64,000 bases of DNA from Myroides oncorhynchi (GTDB lineage: Bacteria; Bacteroidota; Bacteroidia; Flavobacteriales; Flavobacteriaceae), in assembly GCF_020905415.1 (NCBI RefSeq), contig NZ_JAJJMP010000001.1, positions 3,793,501-3,857,500 of the forward strand. The letters run 5' to 3'. A program made the position numbers and the translations under genes. The stretch's first letter is position 1. The number at the start of each line of letters is the position of its first letter. The notes beneath the pieces were generated by a model. It worked only from the letters and a program-made list of their open reading frames with translations, searched no databases and had not been told where the DNA came from. This document shows positions 28,301 through 36,838 of the stretch, one piece after another.

Positions 28301-28708
28301 AAACAAAAAAGCTTATTGACAGAGAACCAAATAAGACCTTTCCAATCTTCATGGACCAATCCAATGCAGGAGATAGATGGTCAATACTGGAGTCCATACA
28401 ATACTGTAGAACAAAATCTAAATGCTAAATACCCTAGATTATCGCATGTAAGTGCGGAAAACAACAACTATAAAATGTCTGATTTCTGGTTAATTAATGG
28501 AGCTTATTTCCGTATTAAGAATATCACTTTAGCTTATAATTTTCCTAAAGATTTAGTAAACTCAGTGCATTTAGACAAGCTTAAAGTATTTATTTCTCTA
28601 AACGACTATTTTACATTCAGTAATTTTCCAAAGGGATATGATCCAGAATCAGCATATAATGCATACATCGCTAAATCATTCAACTTCGGGGTATCTGTTA
28701 ACTTCTAA
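25397..28708 (+). CDS. SusC-like TonB-dependent transporter with STN domain, locus 3
   Basis: 1103 residues: signal peptide (cleavage near GQ at 27), STN (~40-105), carboxypeptidase-regulatory domain (~112-190; LPGATIENV, VSFIGFQ), DEIVVIGYG, plug (~200-310; IKVRGVTTIGN, IVVDGVAQDD, ISVLKDAAAASIYGARAAAGV), and a beta barrel ending in Phe. It belongs to a different SusC branch from loci 1 and 2, judging by the plug and barrel residues. Its cognate lipoprotein follows after 11 bases. Confidence 0.93.
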   Translation: MKNNYKKIKFPVIALACLMWSNVTLGQSPSQINLALPKGELTINELIKTIEKQTSIKIYYTDELPQSTKVNFNSKTLTLQQILSSLQAKVNLSYKLEDNLLSIKKGNSSIALSMLKGKVLDNNGLTLPGATIENVSNTQSTITDLDGKFDIKANPNDLIKVSFIGFQDQMVKASSMMNIKMIEEASNLDEIVVIGYGTAKKKDITGSVGQVSGDAIEQRNTTQLSQALQGQLSGVMVTRNSSKTGAKADIKVRGVTTIGNTDPLIVVDGVAQDDMDQVNTNDIEEISVLKDAAAASIYGARAAAGVILITTKRAKDNEFHFSYKSDYAFEKPTMMPKSVGYKRYMEMINEMSWNDAGTAPGGEYGIYSKQDIDNWYQNNLDNPNKYPITDWQDLLLKNSAAKERHSFSLSGGGERIKTRASVDYENIKAIYDVENYKRIMTRVNNNIKVNDFISGDIDLSYNTTQQTSPVNDPVWEAMRYAPVYATTWQDGRIAEGKSGSNAYASLYHGGTKRHYSDKIYGRVALNFTPIQDLKVSLVLAPQLAFDRRKNFTKKIEYYDAENPERFSGYINGHTNNTLVENRNESKILTKQVLATYTKDLKKHSINLLLGYEDNYSSIDNLGAKAMNMELPNFPYLDLAPVEYMTNSGDKTETAYQSLFSRLIYSFDNKYHLQANIRRDGSSRFHKDHRWGIFPSFSAGWTLSEENFMKNQNVISYLKLRGSWGTLGNERIGNYPYQSSINFSNTLFYKDNLIISALTAAQTQYAIQNITWETTESIDFGLDINFLRNRLSITADYYKKKTRDMLLELEIPAFMGFENPQQNAGNMHTEGWDLDINWRDQIGDLKYSIGANLSDSRTTMGDLGGRIVMSNGKIIRQGTSFNEWYGYVSDGIFQNKEQIDNSPKLSNAVKPGDIKYVDISGPDGVPDGIISPDYDRVPLGSSLPRYIFGGHINLDYRGIELGVAFQGVGKQKSLLTENQIRPFQSSWTNPMQEIDGQYWSPYNTVEQNLNAKYPRLSHVSAENNNYKMSDFWLINGAYFRIKNITLAYNFPKDLVNSVHLDKLKVFISLNDYFTFSNFPKGYDPESAYNAYIAKSFNFGVSVNF

Positions 28709-28719
28709 TATTATCTAAA

Positions 28720-30405
28720 ATGAAAAAAATACTTTATATACTTAGCTTACTTATCTTTACATGCAGTTGTGCTGATTTAGATTTAAACCCTCCTTCTAGT
28801 GCTTCTTCAGAAAATTGGTATTCTGATAAAAATGAATACGAACTTTCTATTAATGATTTTTACAGAGAATACCTTTGGGATCTTGAAACAGGCTGGGCTG
28901 GTGAACGATTAACAGATAATTGGTCTCAAAGACAAGTAATGAATGAATATGCTGCTGGTACCATTAATAGTGAATGGGGTACAAGTGCAGCGCTGTGGAA
29001 AAATACTTATAAGGGAATCGCTAGAGCAAATACTATATTAGAAAACTTAACGCAAAATAGAGGTAATCTGTCAGAAGTAGATAGAAAACAGTTTGAAGCT
29101 GAAGCACGTGCCTTTAGAGCTATATTCTATGGTAGATTATTGTTCTTCTTTGGTGATGTTCCTTTTTATACTCAAACTCTTACGATAGATGAGGCTTTTA
29201 AGATGGGAAGAACTGATAAAAAAATCATCTTACAAGAAGTGTACAATGATTTTAACTTTGCAATCAATCACCTACCTACGAAGTACAATGGGACACAGAA
29301 CTCACGATTGACAAAAGGAGCTGCATTAGCATTTAAAGCAAAAACAGCATTAAATCTTCACGATTATGAGATAGCACGTAAGGCTGCTGAAGAGTGTATA
29401 AAGCTAAATGGTTATACTCTGCATAATAATTACGGTGAATTCTTCCTTTCTAAAACTAAGAATTCTTCTGAAACTGTTTTTTCAATTCCACGTTCTGCTC
29501 AACATAATTCTATATTCTCAGTTAAGAATTTCTATACTAGAAATGCTGGTGGAAGCTCTGTAGCACAACCTTCTTGGGAATTATTTGCTACTTATCTATG
29601 CACGGATGGGAAAACAATAGATCAATCTCCTCTTTTTGATCCTCGAAACCCATTTAAAAACAGAGATCCTAGATTAAAAGAAACTATAGTAGAATTTGGT
29701 ACTGATCACCTTGGATATATTTATGATCCTAACCCTTACTCTACTAATGTTCTTAACACTACAACAGGTAAGCAAGTAAAAAATAAAGACACAAGATCTG
29801 TAGATACCTATGCTTCTTATAATGGATTAACACTAAAAAAAGGAGTTGATACAGACTGGTCTGATGATTCTTATTCAGATGCTGACATTGTTATTATGAG
29901 ATATGCTGATGTATTGCTAATGTATACAGAGGCAAAAATAGAACTAAACCAATTAGATAGCGAAATGCTTAAAGCGTTTAACCAAGTAAGAACACGCGCT
30001 TATAATGACTCTGATATTACTGCTCCATTACTTACTATCTCATCACAAACTGAAATGAGAAAATACCTTAGAATGGAAAGAAGAGTAGAGTTTGCTTGGG
30101 AAAATAAAAGAATTGAAGATATTATGCGTTGGAAACATGCCGAAATCGCCCTAGCTAGACCAAATTATGGTATGTTAGACCCTGACAAACTAAAAAAAGA
30201 AGTAGTTGATAAAGGACTGTGGTTCTGGTCTGAAACACCAACCATAGATGAAAATGGATTGCCTGTATTTGACAGATTACTTAGTAAAGGAAAAATAAAA
30301 GTATTAGCTACCAGGGCTTTTGATAAAAATAAGCAATACTTATGGCCTATTCCGTCAAAAGAAATTATTATTAATTCTAACCTTACCCAAAACCCTGGTT
30401 ATTAA
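28720..30405 (+). CDS. SusD-like surface lipoprotein, locus 3
   Basis: 561 residues, lipobox CSC near residue 17, then SusD features: LDLNPPSSASSENWY, a YKGIARANTILENL helix, FEAEARAFRAIFYGRLLFFFGDVPFY, MRYADVLLMYTEAKIEL, RMERRVEFAWENKRIEDIMRWK, and the C-terminal YLWPIPSKEI with LTQNPGY. It pairs with SusC3 and is followed one base later by a phosphoesterase gene. Confidence 0.93.
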   Translation: MKKILYILSLLIFTCSCADLDLNPPSSASSENWYSDKNEYELSINDFYREYLWDLETGWAGERLTDNWSQRQVMNEYAAGTINSEWGTSAALWKNTYKGIARANTILENLTQNRGNLSEVDRKQFEAEARAFRAIFYGRLLFFFGDVPFYTQTLTIDEAFKMGRTDKKIILQEVYNDFNFAINHLPTKYNGTQNSRLTKGAALAFKAKTALNLHDYEIARKAAEECIKLNGYTLHNNYGEFFLSKTKNSSETVFSIPRSAQHNSIFSVKNFYTRNAGGSSVAQPSWELFATYLCTDGKTIDQSPLFDPRNPFKNRDPRLKETIVEFGTDHLGYIYDPNPYSTNVLNTTTGKQVKNKDTRSVDTYASYNGLTLKKGVDTDWSDDSYSDADIVIMRYADVLLMYTEAKIELNQLDSEMLKAFNQVRTRAYNDSDITAPLLTISSQTEMRKYLRMERRVEFAWENKRIEDIMRWKHAEIALARPNYGMLDPDKLKKEVVDKGLWFWSETPTIDENGLPVFDRLLSKGKIKVLATRAFDKNKQYLWPIPSKEIIINSNLTQNPGY

Positions 30406-30406
30406 A

Positions 30407-31519
30407 ATGAAGTGTTTGTATAGTTTTTATTTCCAAATAGGGGTGCTTTTTTTATTAGCATCCCCTATTTCTTTTGCTCAGCAATACTCAACAAAAGTAG
30501 AATTAGACCAGCCGAACTCTTGGTCTATGATTTTAATTCCTGATATTCAAAACTATTCCAAGTATAGCCAAAATCAACCTATACTTGATCTTATGAATAG
30601 ATGGGTAGAGGCTAATATAGATAAACTCAATATTAAAATGGTACTGTGCACTGGTGACCTAGTAGAACAGGATGATGTAATCCTTCCTGGCTTAAATGGC
30701 AATCTCTCTTCTAAACAACAATGGGAATTTATAGATAAATCCTTTGCTATCTTAGATCATAAGGTTCCTTATATTCTAGCAACGGGAAATCACGATTACT
30801 CCATAGACTCAAAAGGGACAAGAACAACTCAATATGACAAGTACTTCCCTATAACTAAAAACTACTTAAATCAAAAACATCTTGTACAACATGGACTAAA
30901 CGAGTATAACTTACCTACTCTAACTAATGCCATGTATGAGTTTAAAGGAATAAATAACAGAGATTACCTCATTGTCAACTTAGAATATGCTCCGCGAAAT
31001 ACAACCCTGGATTGGGCAAATGAAATCCTAAGGTTCAAACAATATGAGCAGCATCAAATCATCTTATTGACACATGCATATCTAAATCGAAATGACACAA
31101 GATTAGAAGCAGAGAATAAATGGATAATCTTTGAGCCTTACTTTAAGGATAAAAAAGAAAGAAAATCAGAAAGAATATTACTCCCCGAATCTAATAATGG
31201 AGAACAGATTTGGAATAAAATAGTGAAAGACACAAAGAATATGCAATTAGTCCTATCTGGACATATTTCAGGAGAAGGATATAAAGTAGATAAAAACAAC
31301 TTTGAACAAGAAGTACACCAGATGCTCTTTGATATGCAATCGGAAGGTGGTGGTCATCAAGGCAACGGAGGAGACGGCTTTATAAGAATATTAGAATTCT
31401 ATGACGACAATAGAACGATTAAAGTTAAGACCTTCTCTCCTTTATTTGGTATCTCGCCAAAAACAGCTCATTTGGCTCATAAAAAAGACGATAGAAATGA
31501 TTATGTTATCACTAAATAA
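30407..31519 (+). CDS. Exported calcineurin-like phosphoesterase, locus 3
   Basis: 370 residues using ATG at 30407, one base after the susD3 stop; this start gives a clean signal peptide ending in SFAQQ, whereas a longer in-frame start would lie inside susD3. Metallophosphatase motifs are seen: IPDIQNY, CTGDLVEQDD, ATGNHDYS, LLTHAYL and LSGHISGEGY. The domain resembles the one at 2436-4013 but lacks the extra N- and C-terminal domains. It is the last gene of locus 3 and should act on the ligand taken up by SusCD3. Confidence 0.87.
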   Translation: MKCLYSFYFQIGVLFLLASPISFAQQYSTKVELDQPNSWSMILIPDIQNYSKYSQNQPILDLMNRWVEANIDKLNIKMVLCTGDLVEQDDVILPGLNGNLSSKQQWEFIDKSFAILDHKVPYILATGNHDYSIDSKGTRTTQYDKYFPITKNYLNQKHLVQHGLNEYNLPTLTNAMYEFKGINNRDYLIVNLEYAPRNTTLDWANEILRFKQYEQHQIILLTHAYLNRNDTRLEAENKWIIFEPYFKDKKERKSERILLPESNNGEQIWNKIVKDTKNMQLVLSGHISGEGYKVDKNNFEQEVHQMLFDMQSEGGGHQGNGGDGFIRILEFYDDNRTIKVKTFSPLFGISPKTAHLAHKKDDRNDYVITK

Positions 31520-31548
31520 AAAAGCAACTTTTAAAAAGTTGCTTTTTT
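31517..31548. terminator. Bidirectional terminator between convergent genes
   Basis: AAAAAAGCAACTTTT and AAAAAGTTGCTTTTTT form a stem flanked by A- and T-runs on both sides, so it can terminate the phosphoesterase gene (plus) and the esterase gene (minus). Confidence 0.85.
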
Positions 31549-31556
31549 ATTTATAT

Positions 31557-32123
31557 TTACAGAGCTTCTAATTCTGGTCTTACTGATTTATTTACTATAT
31601 ATCCTATAATATATCCTACATAGTTAATAAATCCTTCTAGTCTATGTGAGTCATCTACGTAAATAACTGTACTATTAGGAGCATCCTGCTTAACATTAAA
31701 CTGACTATAGTCAATCACTTCATCTTCTTTTGCTAAAATTACTAATGCATCCTCTACTTTATTGATTTGCATTAGGCTATTTTGAAGGTTTTCAGAAAAC
31801 ACTAAATCTGTCCTTAAACGTTTATTGTAATCTAATAAAGGACTAGTCAATACTAAAATAGTACTTAATCCTAAAGACTTACGCACTTCTCTAATTTGAT
31901 AAGCGATATTAGCCCCTGTTGAATCCCCTATTAAAAGAATTTGCTCAATCTCACTTGTTTGTTTTATTGCAGTTTCTAATAACAACTCAAAATTAGTATC
32001 CTCATCCCATTCAAAAACAGCTGCAGGAAAGTCTGGTAAAGATTCTTTTATATTAAAAAATTTACGAGATTCACGATTAGATCCATAACCATGGATATAT
32101 AATAAAAAAAGGTCTTTCATCAT
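31557..32123 (-). CDS. Cytosolic alpha/beta-hydrolase, YqiA-like esterase
   Basis: 188 residues, no signal peptide. YIHGYGSN near residue 9-16 is the oxyanion strand, LIGDSTGANIA (~62-72) carries the nucleophile Ser in a GxSxG motif, EDEVIDY (~134-140) supplies the acid and DSHRLEGF (~157) the catalytic His. This matches the YqiA/UPF0227 style of small esterases. It is a single gene convergent with locus 3. Substrate unknown. Confidence 0.72.
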   Translation of the reverse strand: MMKDLFLLYIHGYGSNRESRKFFNIKESLPDFPAAVFEWDEDTNFELLLETAIKQTSEIEQILLIGDSTGANIAYQIREVRKSLGLSTILVLTSPLLDYNKRLRTDLVFSENLQNSLMQINKVEDALVILAKEDEVIDYSQFNVKQDAPNSTVIYVDDSHRLEGFINYVGYIIGYIVNKSVRPELEAL

Positions 32124-32416
32124 TTATATTTTATTTAATCAGCAATAGTAAAAATACTATCTGAGCCTAAAAGTACATTTATCCTATACATATACAAGCT
32201 TTTTTGTGAAAAATGTTTTTATTCTTAAAGATCACTTATATTATGTCTTCAAATTTACACAATAGATATCTTAGCTATCTTGCGAATCATATTATGCTTA
32301 ACTCTATTATTTTAAAAGAATAATTAACATTCTATACTTAATTTTATTTGTACCTTGGAAAAAGATTTCATCTTTCACTCAGCTAACTATAATGAAATAA
32401 TAAAAACAAAACCATT

Positions 32417-33034
32417 ATGAAAAAAGCTAATCAACAAGTACTACACGCTTTACTATCTAGTAAAGAACTAACTAGTGTCTTAGAAAACACAAAAGACACT
32501 ATACAAGAAGATGCTATCTTTAACTTTCTTCTAAAGAATAACATCTTACTAGAAATCAACTCTAATGATGTCCATTTAGACAGTGATGCTATTTCTTTTA
32601 TAATTAAAAGGATGAATGAGTTAGGTGCAGAATTTGAACTAAATGAGAAAAAGTTAGATAAAAAGGTTTCGAAAACTATTAAGAAAGGAAAAATAGAAAA
32701 GAGTGAGGCTCTGCAGTATTTAATCAATCTAATTCGAAAGAAACTACCTAAGAACTATACCGTCTATAACTTAGAACGTGGTGATGAGGCTTACTACATC
32801 GGGGTAATTAAAAAGAAAGATCTCAAGAAACTAAGCAAACTTGATTTGGACTTCGGTATATTTCACAAGTTTAAAAGTGATGCTGACCACGAACCATTTT
32901 ATGTCATCGAATGCTCGTGTGGAGCAACCTATATTTGGGAAACACAAGAGGATGATACTGATCCGACTAAGGGCGTGTGCCATAGCTGCGGCAAATCATT
33001 TGCAGATGACAATAATACTGTATCTCCAAATTAA
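32417..33034 (+). CDS. Conserved hypothetical protein with C-terminal zinc ribbon
   Basis: 205 residues, soluble. An N-terminal helical half (1-~100, rich in Lys and Glu), a central alpha/beta region, and a C-terminal CSCGATYIWE...CHSCGKSF segment (~168-195) with two Cys pairs typical of a zinc ribbon. I do not recognise the family. It is monocistronic or loosely followed by the lipoprotein gene 65 bases downstream. Confidence 0.6.
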   Translation: MKKANQQVLHALLSSKELTSVLENTKDTIQEDAIFNFLLKNNILLEINSNDVHLDSDAISFIIKRMNELGAEFELNEKKLDKKVSKTIKKGKIEKSEALQYLINLIRKKLPKNYTVYNLERGDEAYYIGVIKKKDLKKLSKLDLDFGIFHKFKSDADHEPFYVIECSCGATYIWETQEDDTDPTKGVCHSCGKSFADDNNTVSPN

Positions 33035-33099
33035 AAGAGGAAAACAAAATATATTAACTAAATATCATTATCTTTAATCTAGTCAAACCTTTAAATCTA

Positions 33100-33696
33100 A
33101 TGATAAGCAATCCGTTAAGAGCTTTTATATTTTCCTTATTTATAGGGATTTCAACAGGTGCGTGTAGTAGTGATGATCTCAAAACTACCCCTCCTATCGA
33201 AGAGTCTGTTGTCGATTTGTCAAAACCACGTATTTTCTTATTCTCCTCTAGAATCATTCTACAGCAGTCTACTTTTATAGAAAAGGCTGTCACAGACAAA
33301 GGAACGGAGCGAGTAGAGACTGAATGGGAAGAGCAAGTGAGAAAGAGTCAACCCGTATCCTTTACTATATCAAATGATAGACTAGAGGTATATTTCGCTA
33401 CAGGTGAGAATAAGGCCTTCGCTACTAATATTAAAAATAATCAGATTAATATAGTACTTGCCGATGGTACCCCTTATTTGTTTGCAACGTTATCTAAAGA
33501 CAATAAAAACCTCTCTGTCGTTTCTTCTTTCTACAAAATAAAAGGAGTAAACAGAATCCAAAACACAGTAAAAGAAGATTACTTACAGGTGTATGTACCT
33601 ATAGGTTTACACAACTATAATATAAAGTATGATCATCTTAAAGAGATACAAGGTCAATATCTGCGTATAGCATTTGAATACAAGATAAAGCCTTAG
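33100..33696 (+). CDS. Hypothetical lipoprotein
   Basis: 198 residues with a lipoprotein signal peptide (lipobox GACS, Cys near 22) and a soluble, mostly beta C-terminal part with no motif I recognise. A perfect terminator hairpin follows 17 bases after the stop codon. The start gives a proper n-region and hydrophobic core. Confidence 0.6.
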   Translation: MISNPLRAFIFSLFIGISTGACSSDDLKTTPPIEESVVDLSKPRIFLFSSRIILQQSTFIEKAVTDKGTERVETEWEEQVRKSQPVSFTISNDRLEVYFATGENKAFATNIKNNQINIVLADGTPYLFATLSKDNKNLSVVSSFYKIKGVNRIQNTVKEDYLQVYVPIGLHNYNIKYDHLKEIQGQYLRIAFEYKIKP

Positions 33697-33712
33697 TAAC
33701 ATAAACGTGTAT

Positions 33713-33751
33713 AAACTAATAAAGGAGCTCGATGAGCTCCTTTATTAGTTT
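33713..33751. terminator. Terminator after the lipoprotein gene
   Basis: An 18-bp perfect stem (arms beginning AAACTAATAAAGGAGCTC) around a 3-base loop, A/T-rich at the base on both sides. Confidence 0.85.
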
Positions 33752-33756
33752 AAAAA

Positions 33757-33792
33757 AAGCAAGTAGCTCAGACGTACTACCTGCTTTCATAA
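33757..33792 (-). terminator. Terminator after the thioredoxin gene
   Basis: On the minus strand AAAGCAGGTAG and CTACTTGCTTT pair (one G.U) and are followed by T-rich DNA, about 60 bases after the thioredoxin stop. Confidence 0.7.
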
Positions 33793-33855
33793 TATAAATT
33801 GCAAAGATTACCTTGAATACTTCATAAGTATATCTGACAAGGTTAATTCATAAAG

Positions 33856-34149
33856 CTACTTACTAATCTCAGCTACGATATCCCTTACTTCCATTACCCC
33901 TGTGTGTTTCCACTTTACTTCACCAGCCTGATCTACTAACACCATAGTAGGTATCGCTCTTATGTGAAACTGTGCAGATATCTCCTGATGCTGATCTACA
34001 TCTATACGTTGTAACTTGGCATATTGTGTAATCTCTTCCATCGATTCATCTATTATTCTGGTCAACATTTTGCAGGGTCCACACCAATCTGCATAAAATT
34101 GTAACAATACTGGTTTGTCTGTTTCTTTTAAAATATCAATTAAATTCAT
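33856..34149 (-). CDS. Thioredoxin-family protein
   Basis: 97 residues with the redox motif WCGPC (Cys23 and Cys26) after FYAD, and the cis-Pro segment RAIPTMVL near 64-71. Length and motif fit a cytosolic thioredoxin rather than an exported one, since no signal peptide is present. Partner proteins are not encoded nearby. Confidence 0.88.
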   Translation of the reverse strand: MNLIDILKETDKPVLLQFYADWCGPCKMLTRIIDESMEEITQYAKLQRIDVDQHQEISAQFHIRAIPTMVLVDQAGEVKWKHTGVMEVRDIVAEISK

Positions 34150-34292
34150 TACTTGTTCTATTTATTATTTGACTAGAACAAAACTAGAGATAGAGCGATA
34201 GAACAGTCCTATACGAATCGGAGATTAAACAGCACAAAGCGCTTTATATTATTTTTTTAATTAATTTGCACTAACTATAAAACTAACTTACT

Positions 34293-34925
34293 GTGGAAAA
34301 CAATACAAGCACTTCTAATCAAGACGCTAAACCAAAAGGTTTTGAAGACTACACAATGCAAAAGAAAACCATTGATTTAGGAAAAGCAAATGGATATGCA
34401 TTACTGAGTATTATTCCTATTTCTATTATCAATATAATTCCATACTACTTAGTTTGGGGAAAACTAGTCAGCATAGAAGCGTTAAAAGGGATTCACCCAC
34501 TAGTAGTGATAGGATATTGTATATTGTATATCGCAGTTATGCTTATAGGAATCATTGTACACGAACTTATACATGGAACTACGTGGGCTATCTTTGCTAA
34601 AAGAGGTTTTCGTTCTATGAAGTTTGGCATTCTAAAAGAGTATCATACTCCATATTGCCATTGTAAAGAACCACTAAAAGTCAGACCCTATAGTATAGGA
34701 GCTATTATGCCTGCCCTTATATTAGGTTTTATACCTTCTATAATCGCCATATCTATTGGTAATTTTGGTCTACTTCTATTTGCCATCTACTTCACGATGG
34801 CAGCTATGGGAGACTTTATGATTATCTACCTAATCTATAAAGAAGATAAAGATACTTGGATACAAGATCACCCTAGTGAAGCGGGGTATTATCTACTGAA
34901 AGAACCAAAAAAAGACAGCCGATAA
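34293..34925 (+). CDS. DUF3267 membrane protein (putative zincin-like)
   Basis: 210 residues starting with GTG at 34293. It has about four to five transmembrane helices and an HELIHG motif near residue 90 at the end of a helix, the signature of DUF3267 putative zinc peptidases. The family has no firmly established substrate. The stop codon lies inside a hairpin that also serves the convergent alcohol dehydrogenase gene. Confidence 0.72.
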   Translation: MENNTSTSNQDAKPKGFEDYTMQKKTIDLGKANGYALLSIIPISIINIIPYYLVWGKLVSIEALKGIHPLVVIGYCILYIAVMLIGIIVHELIHGTTWAIFAKRGFRSMKFGILKEYHTPYCHCKEPLKVRPYSIGAIMPALILGFIPSIIAISIGNFGLLLFAIYFTMAAMGDFMIIYLIYKEDKDTWIQDHPSEAGYYLLKEPKKDSR

Positions 34926-34933
34926 GCTGTCTT
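34911..34933 (-). terminator. Terminator of the alcohol dehydrogenase gene, overlapping the end of the DUF3267 gene
   Basis: AAGACAGC and GCTGTCTT pair around CGATAA. On the minus strand it is followed by a T7 run; on the plus strand no T-run follows, so it works mainly leftward. Confidence 0.75.
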
Positions 34934-34958
34934 AGTTATATATACGTGGTAATTATCT

Positions 34959-35981
34959 TTAAGGAATCAATACCGCTCTTCCTTTCAGCTCCCCTTTTCT
35001 CATTTTATCATATACCTCTAGTGCTTGATCTAAGCGATATTGTTCTACTTCGATATGAATATGCCCTTGTCTAGCTAACTCTACTACTTCCATCAGTTCT
35101 ACTTCTGTTCCCCAATAAGGAATAGACACATTCACTCCAAAGGGTACAGTACCAAATCCAATAGGATAGTTTCCTCCAGCTAGCCCGATAATAGTCAAGT
35201 CCCCATTTTGAGAGACTACCTTCGCTCCAAGAGCAATAGTAGAAGTCGTTCCCACAAAGTCTAATACTGTGATTGCTTTTTTAACACCTGTAATCTTAAC
35301 GATTTGCTCTGCAGCATCTTCATCTGTAGAGTTAACTACATAAGTAGCCCCCATCTTTTTAGCGAAGTCTAATTTATCTGGTGTAATATCACATGCTATC
35401 ACCGTAGCACTAGTCACTGCCTTTAAAATCTGTAAGGCAGTGTGTCCTAATCCTCCGATACCAATAACCACTACATACTGATCAGGAGTTAACTTAGGCA
35501 ATGATCTTTTTATAGCAGAATAAGGTGTCAAAGCTGCATCTGTAATAGGAGCTGCTAATACAGGATCTAAATCTTGGATAGGTACTAATAAACGAGAAGA
35601 AGGTACTAACATATACTCAGCCATTCCTCCATCTAATCCTAATCCTCCTCCTGCTGCCTGACTAGCGTGATTATCACAGTAATTCTCAGAAGACTGCTTA
35701 CATGGCTTACAGTGTCCACATCCCCAAGGACCATACACTACTACTGCATCTCCTTTAGCAAATCCCTGTACACTCTCACCCATCGCTTCTACATATCCTG
35801 CATTCTCATGTCCTAATGTAAACGGCCCTGGTACGATACCATCATCTATCACGTGTAAATCAGAATGACAGACTCCGGCTGCAGCTATCTTTATCAATAC
35901 TTCTTCTCCTGTAGGTACTGGTATAGGCAAATCATCAACAATTCTCACATCGTGTAATCCGAAAAAACGTACTGCTCTCAT
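34959..35981 (-). CDS. Zinc-dependent NAD(P)-alcohol dehydrogenase (MDR family)
   Basis: 340 residues. Catalytic zinc ligands are visible in GVCHSDLH (Cys38) and LGHENAG (His near 58), and the structural zinc site as CGHCKPCKQSSENYC (~89-103). The Rossmann fold shows GIGGLGHTALQ (~172-182) and a following IACD, where the Asp suggests NAD preference. It reduces aldehydes or oxidises alcohols in the cytosol. Single gene with its own terminator. Confidence 0.92.
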   Translation of the reverse strand: MRAVRFFGLHDVRIVDDLPIPVPTGEEVLIKIAAAGVCHSDLHVIDDGIVPGPFTLGHENAGYVEAMGESVQGFAKGDAVVVYGPWGCGHCKPCKQSSENYCDNHASQAAGGGLGLDGGMAEYMLVPSSRLLVPIQDLDPVLAAPITDAALTPYSAIKRSLPKLTPDQYVVVIGIGGLGHTALQILKAVTSATVIACDITPDKLDFAKKMGATYVVNSTDEDAAEQIVKITGVKKAITVLDFVGTTSTIALGAKVVSQNGDLTIIGLAGGNYPIGFGTVPFGVNVSIPYWGTEVELMEVVELARQGHIHIEVEQYRLDQALEVYDKMRKGELKGRAVLIP

Positions 35982-36120
35982 AATTTGTATTTTTAGTAAT
36001 AACTACTAATTTACGATATCTCTGTGAGAATTATAGTTTATAGATGATATACAACTATTTCACACAACTAGCCTTTAATTAGAATTATATTCACAATCCT
36101 TACTATACTCTATCAACAGA

Positions 36121-36837
36121 TTAATAAAAATCATAATATATACTCCAATCCCCACTCTCTGCATTACGAGCAAACATAAAGCTACCATTATCTACTACAT
36201 TTAGATTCACCTTTTCATTAGTAGAGATTTGAAATACGAACTCATACCCTTCTCCGTATCCCTCATCTACTCCTATTCCCGATTGACAATATGAAGGATA
36301 ACCACCTAACTTAGTGTCATAACTATGATCTTCAAACTCCTCGTAGTAACCTTCTATCTCTCTATTTTTCTCCATTTCCCAGATTCTTTCTTCCTGTTCT
36401 AACGTTAATCCCCCTCCATCCCAAATAGGATAATCTGTAGTCACTAATCTTGGCTTTAAAGGAAATGCCTTAAGGATAGAGTCTTTATTGCTCAGTGTCT
36501 TTTGCACAACCTCATCTAATGAACGGTATTCTCTGATTAACCACTTGTTCCCCATTGGTTCTAATTGGTCAGGATATTCATAAGACATAAATACCGTCAG
36601 TAGCTGAATACCTTCTAAAGCTCGAGGTACATAAGGGAGATTAGGCAAGTATAATTGTAGCAGGGGGATCATCTCTCTCCCTTTATCATCTAATGGGATG
36701 AGTTCATCTTCTTTATACGTTGAGACGCGTGCTATCCAAGATTCCTCTAAAGTATCTAACGGACGAAAACCTCCTACATCAAATGCTGTAGCAGATCGCG
36801 CTATCTCTTGTTTTAATTGCTCTAATGTTTTCATCAT
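36121..36837 (-). CDS. DUF1963 (YwqG-like) protein
   Basis: 238 residues. The C-terminal half has the DUF1963 signature GGYPSYCQSG (~185) followed by EFVFQISTNEKVNLN and GSFMFA, and ends in YYDFY. DUF1963/YwqG proteins are often found among immunity genes of polymorphic toxin systems. It starts one base after the stop of the upstream gene, so they are translationally coupled. Confidence 0.78.
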   Translation of the reverse strand: MMKTLEQLKQEIARSATAFDVGGFRPLDTLEESWIARVSTYKEDELIPLDDKGREMIPLLQLYLPNLPYVPRALEGIQLLTVFMSYEYPDQLEPMGNKWLIREYRSLDEVVQKTLSNKDSILKAFPLKPRLVTTDYPIWDGGGLTLEQEERIWEMEKNREIEGYYEEFEDHSYDTKLGGYPSYCQSGIGVDEGYGEGYEFVFQISTNEKVNLNVVDNGSFMFARNAESGDWSIYYDFY

Positions 36838-36838
36838 C

